Positions 7,028 through 11,710 of a stretch of 11,710 nt of DNA are shown piece after piece. Within the stretch, counting starts at the first letter, position 1. Each line of letters begins with the position of its first letter. Under the pieces are notes generated by a model. The model searched no databases and had not been told where the DNA came from. It saw only the letters and a program-made list of their open reading frames with translations. A program made the position numbers and the translations under genes. The stretch is from GWF sp031972135. Its GTDB lineage: Bacteria; Patescibacteriota; Microgenomatia; UBA1400; UBA12108. The stretch covers positions 1 through 11,710 of the forward strand of contig DALYFH010000029.1 of NCBI GenBank assembly GCA_031972135.1, given 5' to 3'.

Positions 7028-9698
7028 TAGCTAATATCTCAATTTCTTCATTAGTTAAACCGTATAGCTTATACACAAAATAATCTATTTGGGTGTTAAC
7101 TTTGTCGATCTGATTGCTCACTTCAATCCATCTATTTGATCCTTCTTCTATTCCCTCAAGCATTTTGCTGAATTTAAACATAGTTTTAGATAAATTACCT
7201 AATTCTCTCTTTTGTTCAGTTGATGATATTGGTATAGGTATGTTCGAGTAAAATGAAATCGGATACTTAAGTGAGCCTTGTGGTATTCTGACTGAGTAAT
7301 AAGTTTTTAAGTGGAGCCAATTAATTAGCTTCGAGTTTATTATCGCCATAAGATACCATGCGTCGCTATTTATTTCTGGAACAAAGGCGTGAACTGCAAC
7401 TAGCATTCCACTACCTACATCGTCGAGTATTGCAGAGACTTCTTTAGATACACCTCTTAGAATTAATTTGGGTTTCGTGGTAAAGAGCCCAATTGTGTTC
7501 TTATTTAAATAGTTAGGATTTAATGATATTGTCGGTTTTTGGTATTTGTCTTTAAATAAACTAATCTCCTGCGTGTCCCATAGATCTGTATATCTTCTAA
7601 AATTTCCATTAGTGTATAGCCTAGTACTATCAGCTGAGGAGTTAGAATTAATTATTTCCTTCATCTTCCAATATTCAAATCCCATTATCCCAGTACGGAC
7701 TTGACCCATGTCTTTTAGGAATATATTAGATCTGTTAATCTTCTCGATTATAATTTTAGCTTTATCATCTGATTCTATTTGAATTTTTCCGTTGTTATCA
7801 AATATGTTTTGTTGTAACTCAATGTTACCAATTTTAATTGTGGTTACTTTTGAGGATTGTACCTTATGTATTATCAAAACAATTGTTGATATTAGAGCTT
7901 CGGAAAAAACCTTTTCATCCTTTAGATCCCATATTCTACGTATATAGTACTTGTCTTTTATTAAGATTCTTAATTTTTTTCCATAATCAGCTCCGAAAAA
8001 CTTGTTAGGACAAATAATACCTAGAGTACCACTGGGACGAATCATTTTCATCGATTTTTCAATGAACGCAACATAAATATCTGCACCACCCGATGTTTTG
8101 TACTCAGATTTTATATAGTCTCTAAAGTCGCTTTCTTGTTCTTTTACTCCTATATATGGTGGGTTACTGATTATGACATCAAATCCTGGATTTGGGCGAT
8201 TAAATACTTCGGGGAATTCTTCCTCCCAATTGAATGGTTTTTTTTCTCGATAGTTTTTGCCAAAATACTTTTTGAGTTCTTCATCAGTACCAGATATTAA
8301 TGAATTACCGTTTTTGATATGTTGCTCTAGTCCTGGCAACTTCATCCTAGTTTCTAGTGAGTTTATAACCAGATTCAGTCTAGCTATTTCAACTGCTTTC
8401 TCGTCGAGATCAACGCCGTAGATATTATCTAGTAATATTTGAAGTCTAATTCCCTCTCCTTTTCGAGCACCAAATTCGATATACTTCTTCTCTATCATTT
8501 CCATTGCTTTAATTAGGAACGAGCCTGATCCACATGCAGGATCAAGAACTTTAATTGATTTGAGTTCTAACACACTGTGGCAGTTATCAAGTATAGGTTT
8601 AAGAGCATGTTCAACTATATAGTCCTCGATGTAACTTGGAGTGTAGTAAATCCCTTGCTCTTTGCGTTTTTTAGCCGATACATCTAATGTCAAACCCTTG
8701 CGTGACTTACTCAGCAAGTGTCCGAGATAATTTTCGTATACCTGACCTAAAACGTCTGAAGGAATTAACTTAAAATCATATTCGTAATATCCGCTTTTCC
8801 CATAGAGAATATCAATGGCTTTTTCTGTTGCCCCACTATACTCCTCCCATTTCTCAAATGGGTGCTCACTAAATAACCCAGAGTTGTAAAGATCGTCTAA
8901 TTCTCTAAACTTGGCGATCATTGATTCGTACAAATGCTGCTTGCTTGAGGCACTATTTTTATAATCTCTGATAAGTTGTTTGAGGATTGGTTCTTCTATT
9001 CCTCTGTCTTCTGCGACACGTAAGAATATTAGACGATCAAGAAGTTTTTGTACTCCTTCATCTAGATCAGTAGGTGAGACTCCAGGATTCCAAGAATGAA
9101 GACTATGTGTTAATAAGTCCCTGATTTCGTTTAAGTCTTTGGCTAGTTGTTCGGTAACGGTGATTTTTTGCTGTAATTTGCCGACTTTCATGGCTTCTTT
9201 GTCAATTAAGCCAATTTCAAATGACTCTTTGGATAGTTGCCATACCTGGTCGAATCGCTCAGTATACTGACTACATGGGATCTCGAAGTAGAGTTTGTTA
9301 CTCAAGTTTTCAGAAACATTTTGCGCATTAAATACCTTGAGGGTTTCAAAGTCGGTTAAAACTGCCCAAGTGACTACTCGATTAAAACAATATCTAATTG
9401 CTTGTTCTGCAAACTCTGGTTTATGAATATCTGCACCTAGTTTTTTCGCTTCAACAAATAGTTTTGGTTGGTTATTCAAATAAATGCCATAATCAACGCG
9501 ACCCGCAGAGTTAACAAACTCTTCTTTTGAAACCTCATCTCGATTATCAAAATCCCACCCCAAAGCCTCAAACATGGGACGAATAAAACTATCTTTTGTA
9601 TCTTGTTCGGAGTACTTATTAAGTTTGCCTGATGTTTTAACTTGCTCGTATTTTGTGACTAACTCTTGGATCTTCCTTCTTGCATCATTTTGTATCAT
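7014..9698 (-). CDS. Type IIG restriction-modification enzyme (Eco57I/TaqI-type)
   Basis: This 894-residue single chain combines cutting, methylation and target recognition. The N-terminal nuclease domain (about 1-150) has a PD-(D/E)xK site: Asp69 in GRVDYG and Glu83-x-Lys85 in FVEAKK. A helical linker follows. The gamma-type adenine methyltransferase starts near 345 with motif X (GIYYTP, 349-354), motif I DPACGSG (386-392) for AdoMet, an acidic motif II region (YGVDLDEKA, 427-435) and catalytic motif IV NPPY (512-515), expected to make N6-methyladenine. Residues from about 660 form a TaqI_C-like target-recognition domain (TGIMGFEYWKMKEI). All core motifs are intact, so it should be active. 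Enzymes of this kind cut outside asymmetric sites, but the target cannot be read from sequence. It is more AT-rich and CTAG-poor than its surroundings, suggesting acquisition. Confidence 0.93.
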   Translation of the reverse strand: MIQNDARRKIQELVTKYEQVKTSGKLNKYSEQDTKDSFIRPMFEALGWDFDNRDEVSKEEFVNSAGRVDYGIYLNNQPKLFVEAKKLGADIHKPEFAEQAIRYCFNRVVTWAVLTDFETLKVFNAQNVSENLSNKLYFEIPCSQYTERFDQVWQLSKESFEIGLIDKEAMKVGKLQQKITVTEQLAKDLNEIRDLLTHSLHSWNPGVSPTDLDEGVQKLLDRLIFLRVAEDRGIEEPILKQLIRDYKNSASSKQHLYESMIAKFRELDDLYNSGLFSEHPFEKWEEYSGATEKAIDILYGKSGYYEYDFKLIPSDVLGQVYENYLGHLLSKSRKGLTLDVSAKKRKEQGIYYTPSYIEDYIVEHALKPILDNCHSVLELKSIKVLDPACGSGSFLIKAMEMIEKKYIEFGARKGEGIRLQILLDNIYGVDLDEKAVEIARLNLVINSLETRMKLPGLEQHIKNGNSLISGTDEELKKYFGKNYREKKPFNWEEEFPEVFNRPNPGFDVIISNPPYIGVKEQESDFRDYIKSEYKTSGGADIYVAFIEKSMKMIRPSGTLGIICPNKFFGADYGKKLRILIKDKYYIRRIWDLKDEKVFSEALISTIVLIIHKVQSSKVTTIKIGNIELQQNIFDNNGKIQIESDDKAKIIIEKINRSNIFLKDMGQVRTGIMGFEYWKMKEIINSNSSADSTRLYTNGNFRRYTDLWDTQEISLFKDKYQKPTISLNPNYLNKNTIGLFTTKPKLILRGVSKEVSAILDDVGSGMLVAVHAFVPEINSDAWYLMAIINSKLINWLHLKTYYSVRIPQGSLKYPISFYSNIPIPISSTEQKRELGNLSKTMFKFSKMLEGIEEGSNRWIEVSNQIDKVNTQIDYFVYKLYGLTNEEIEILANGKN

Positions 9699-9704
9699 CT
9701 TTAT

Positions 9705-9710
9705 ATTTTA
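9705..9710 (-). promoter_or_regulatory. Possible internal -10 element before the type IIG gene
   Basis: TAAAAT lies on the minus strand 6 nt before the ATG at 9698, overlapping the stop codon of the 68-residue gene. The placement matches other starts in the window, but no convincing -35 is visible, so the gene may rely on the upstream promoter. Confidence 0.3.
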
Positions 9711-9914
9711 CCTTAAATGGTGATAGTGATGACGATAGTAGGTGAATTGGTGGTTGGGGATGTCGTACTGCATTTCTTTGATGTCTCTAATTGTCCAGCG
9801 TTCGTGAGGGTAAAGATATGAATGACTATCTATATGAATTTCCCCATTTTTGTTACGAGTGAAGTAGATCTCACCTAGACGATTGTTGATGAGGGCGTAG
9901 CACCAGTAGTCCAT
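9708..9914 (-). CDS. Small His/Tyr-rich protein ahead of the type IIG enzyme
   Basis: This 68-residue protein is not recognised. It starts MDYWCYALINNRLGEIYFTRNKN and ends YYRHHYHHLR, with eight histidines, four of them in the last seven residues. The start (aromatic strand, turn, GEIYFT) is faintly like the beginning of a GIY-YIG nuclease, but the second YIG element and the catalytic Arg and Glu are not clear, so I do not call it that. The gene begins just after a good promoter and stops 9 bp before the type IIG gene on the same strand, which makes it first in the operon. That position would suit a control protein or small accessory factor, but there is no helix-turn-helix and this is a guess. 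Confidence 0.6.
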   Translation of the reverse strand: MDYWCYALINNRLGEIYFTRNKNGEIHIDSHSYLYPHERWTIRDIKEMQYDIPNHQFTYYRHHYHHLR

Positions 9915-9920
9915 AGCTAC

Positions 9921-9950
9921 ATGCTATACCCGAATGAGAGGCGAAGTCAA
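9921..9950 (-). promoter_or_regulatory. Promoter of the restriction-modification operon
   Basis: On the minus strand TTGACT (9950-9945) is followed either by TATAGC after 16 bp (9928-9923) or by TAGCAT after 18 bp (9926-9921). The second places the -10 end 6 nt before the ATG at 9914, predicting a leaderless message. It fills the 43 bp between the 86-residue gene and the 68-residue gene. Confidence 0.5.
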
Positions 9951-9957
9951 AACAAAC

Positions 9958-10218
9958 CTATTTTTCGGGTCTTGGGATTAAGATTAAGTATTTTAATGCC
10001 CGCCATAGTGTCACAATAAAACCACGATCAGTACACTCTGCCGCACGCATCAGTGACTCGATGGCTTCGTGTTGTGGAGGGACAATAAAGCCTTGCACTG
10101 GAGTTATACGGGTATTTAGCTCGTGATCAAGTAAGTGCTGATCAAAGCACGCTCCTGCCCAGGTGCATGTTTTTTTTCTTGGGCAAGTGGGTGAGACCTC
10201 AAATTTTGTGTTAGTCAT
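9958..10218 (-). CDS. Small cysteine/histidine-motif protein, unknown
   Basis: This 86-residue protein is not recognised. Its N-terminal third holds Cys12, Cys18, Cys24, His28 and His32, giving C-x5-C-x5-C-x3-H with a further His four residues on. The spacing resembles CCCH zinc fingers and would also allow another metal site. The C-terminal end (GFIVTLWRALKYLILIPRPEK) is a hydrophobic or amphipathic helix. The ATG at 10218 follows directly after the TAG of the 280-residue gene (TAGATG), with no Shine-Dalgarno site, so translation probably depends on the upstream gene and the two products may act together. Confidence 0.65.
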   Translation of the reverse strand: MTNTKFEVSPTCPRKKTCTWAGACFDQHLLDHELNTRITPVQGFIVPPQHEAIESLMRAAECTDRGFIVTLWRALKYLILIPRPEK

Positions 10219-11061
10219 CTATACAGCCGATAGATCTGTGCTCTCGTGCAAATCTTGTATGACGGTAAAGATTGTCCATGCTAGCGCATACTCTGCGTTT
10301 ATTGATTTTTTTGAATCGAATACGTTAGTTATCATATCTAGATAAGAAGCGAGTTGAATATTTTGTAGTTTGGACTTATCTGTTGGTTCGCTAATTGTAT
10401 CTTTTAGATATTTAAATACCTGCCTCAGTTGCCATAGCATGTTTGGAAGGACTAAAGCTGCTTTTAGCACTCTGTCAGCGCCCTCACTGTCTACAGTCCA
10501 CCTACCTTTGTTTGCATCTACTCTCTCGAGCGTAGCTACCATGCTCTCTATATATTCCGGACCGTACCCTTTCATTTTTTCTAGTCCGACACTCTTGATT
10601 AAATCTGGTTTTATGGATAGGTCTACGTTCGGTTTTATACCTAGAGAGTCCTGAGTGAACTGCACTAGCCAACTTAGCGGTGCGTTTTGGATAATTTCTT
10701 GATGAGTCATTTTGGTGACAGTTTGTGATGCTTTTATCAAGTTGGGCAACTCAGATTTGGCCAAATTAGATGGAGCCGAAGAAATATGGTTCCATAGTAC
10801 TGTAGATTGGTCAGAATCGCTAAGCGCGTTTGTCAGCATGCCTAATTGTAGGTGTGCGCCGATTGGCAAAAAATAGCGATGCCTTGATTCATCTAGAGAA
10901 GAATTAAGAGTTCCAATTTCAGGATTATAATTAAAGTAGCTCGATAAGTCAGTGGCGGCTGCAGAAACGATAGTTTTGGATGCTCGTGAAGCGAAGCTGG
11001 CGTGAGTTTCCCCAGGTCTGAGACCTTGTCGAATTGATTCATACTGTTGATTGAATGACAT
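10219..11061 (-). CDS. Unrecognised soluble helical protein
   Basis: This 280-residue protein matches no family I recognise. It has no signal peptide or membrane segment and looks mostly helical, with a Ser/Ala-rich first third (ASFASRASKTIVSAAATDLSSYF) and a C-terminal half rich in Leu, Lys and Asp. No catalytic motif stands out. The start at 11061 is well supported by a strong promoter ending 7 nt upstream. It is first of a two-gene unit with the 86-residue gene and is divergent from the gene at the right edge, so it may share regulation with that gene. Confidence 0.7.
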   Translation of the reverse strand: MSFNQQYESIRQGLRPGETHASFASRASKTIVSAAATDLSSYFNYNPEIGTLNSSLDESRHRYFLPIGAHLQLGMLTNALSDSDQSTVLWNHISSAPSNLAKSELPNLIKASQTVTKMTHQEIIQNAPLSWLVQFTQDSLGIKPNVDLSIKPDLIKSVGLEKMKGYGPEYIESMVATLERVDANKGRWTVDSEGADRVLKAALVLPNMLWQLRQVFKYLKDTISEPTDKSKLQNIQLASYLDMITNVFDSKKSINAEYALAWTIFTVIQDLHESTDLSAV

Positions 11062-11068
11062 TCTAGAG

Positions 11069-11096
11069 ATTATAGGATAAATAGTTAAAATTTCAA
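11069..11096 (-). promoter_or_regulatory. Strong promoter of the 280-residue gene
   Basis: The minus strand has TTGAAA (11096-11091), a 16 bp spacer and a perfect TATAAT (11074-11069), then 7 nt and the ATG. This geometry puts the transcription start at or beside the A of the start codon. Confidence 0.65.
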
Positions 11097-11218
11097 GCTA
11101 GAGGATGGTACTGGTTTGGCAGATGAGGGATGGCTTTAAAGTTATAGAGAGAAGACCACAAAGTGGCGGATGTGTGATTGGCTGTACACTTACAGGTGAT
11201 TTCTATAGTAGCAATAGG

Positions 11219-11246
11219 TTGACTAGATTAAATAGTTTGATATATT
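11219..11246 (+). promoter_or_regulatory. Promoter of the right-edge gene
   Basis: TTGACT (11219-11224), a 16 bp spacer and TATATT (11241-11246), then 6 nt and the ATG at 11253. It supports that start and again predicts a leaderless message. The remaining space back to the divergent promoter (11097-11218) shows no clear gene or structure. Confidence 0.6.
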
Positions 11247-11252
11247 GCTCAA

Positions 11253-11710
11253 ATGAGTGGTATAGAGGAACTACATGGGTTGGTGCCAGAATTTACCGAG
11301 TGGCTGGCGCAGCAAGAAATGCCTGAGCGCGCTGGTTATGTGGCTGCAGGAGATTCAGCAAGTGCGCTCGGAAAAGTGGTAAAAGGCTTTGCAGATAAAA
11401 ATAAAATACGCGTACCTAAGATCAGACCATTGGATCACGACACAGCTTGGGATCTCTATTTTGCCAATGAAGTATCGGGATCAATCTTACAGAGGTCTGT
11501 AGTAGGAGCCTCGATTTACTTTTTGGAAGATTTTGCATATAAAGGTGAAAAAGTACGGAACTTTTTTAATTGTATGAGTCAAAACTTAGGGCTAAATGTA
11601 ATATTTACTATCATGATCGCTAGTCCAAGTATAGCTAGGTTGCCGAGAAATGCACGAGTTTGGAGATATGATGAGAGTCTAGCTAGCGTATTGAATGCAA
11701 TATATGACAG
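11253..11710 (+). CDS. Unrecognised protein, cut by the right edge
   Basis: From the ATG at 11253 the plus strand stays open for 152 codons to the window end (MSGIEELHGLVPEFTEW..., then ...LASVLNAIYD). The protein is incomplete and matches no family I recognise. It begins with an acidic helical stretch, has a basic patch (KNKIRVPKIRP) and a hydrophobic run (NVIFTIMIA) too short to be a clear membrane helix. The start is supported by a well-spaced promoter 6 nt upstream. It diverges from the 280-residue gene across 191 bp. The open frame of this length and the matching promoter make it a real gene; its function is unknown. Confidence 0.7.
   Translation, partial: MSGIEELHGLVPEFTEWLAQQEMPERAGYVAAGDSASALGKVVKGFADKNKIRVPKIRPLDHDTAWDLYFANEVSGSILQRSVVGASIYFLEDFAYKGEKVRNFFNCMSQNLGLNVIFTIMIASPSIARLPRNARVWRYDESLASVLNAIYD

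Noticed and set aside
9846..9914. GIY-YIG nuclease call for the 68-residue protein
   Set aside because: Only the first aromatic strand is suggestive; the second motif half and the catalytic Arg and Glu cannot be identified.
11105..11326. 73-residue plus-strand open frame
   Set aside because: It runs through the promoter of the right-edge gene and overlaps that gene in another frame; its sequence looks like no protein. A short real gene before 11218 cannot be fully excluded.

Overview
The window looks like a scaffold from a small-genome bacterium, most plausibly a Candidate Phyla Radiation (Patescibacteria) lineage such as Saccharibacteria. This is an inference. It rests on short, tightly packed genes, moderate-to-low GC, small single-domain versions of housekeeping enzymes, a near absence of Shine-Dalgarno sites and many unrecognised proteins. 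A run of 10 Ns at 5994-6003 marks an assembly gap. TGA acts as a normal stop, so nothing suggests the alternative code of Gracilibacteria or Absconditabacteria.

Left part (1-3700). A minus-strand operon reads right to left: alkD-type DNA glycosylase, TfoX N-terminal-domain protein, small membrane-anchored protein, dUTPase-like protein, RBBP9/YdeN-type hydrolase, and the first codons of another gene at the left edge. Divergent from alkD is a plus-strand MazG-like pyrophosphohydrolase, separated from it by a 30 bp gap with a two-way -10 element. MazG converges on a minus-strand gene for a three-helix membrane protein. Three of these products (dUTPase, MazG, AlkD) fit nucleotide-pool cleaning and alkylation repair.

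Middle part (3799-9950). A minus-strand operon starts from a promoter at 9950-9921 and encodes a His/Tyr-rich 68-residue protein, an 894-residue single-chain type IIG restriction-modification enzyme, and one very large helical protein of at least about 1,070 residues, whose start overlaps the end of the restriction enzyme gene. The large gene appears as pieces because of the N gap and an apparent one-base deletion near 5660. This is the best candidate for a little-described defence module: a type IIG enzyme translationally coupled to a giant helical partner.

Right part (9958-11710). Two abutting minus-strand genes (280 and 86 residues, unrecognised; the small one carries a C-x5-C-x5-C-x3-H pattern) diverge from an unrecognised plus-strand gene that runs off the right edge.

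A theme across the window is a TATAAT-like hexamer 5-7 nt before the ATG of most genes that head a transcription unit, which predicts leaderless mRNAs. A second theme is an unusual abundance of CTAG and GCTAGC, which is weaker or absent in the restriction-modification gene and may mark that part as acquired.
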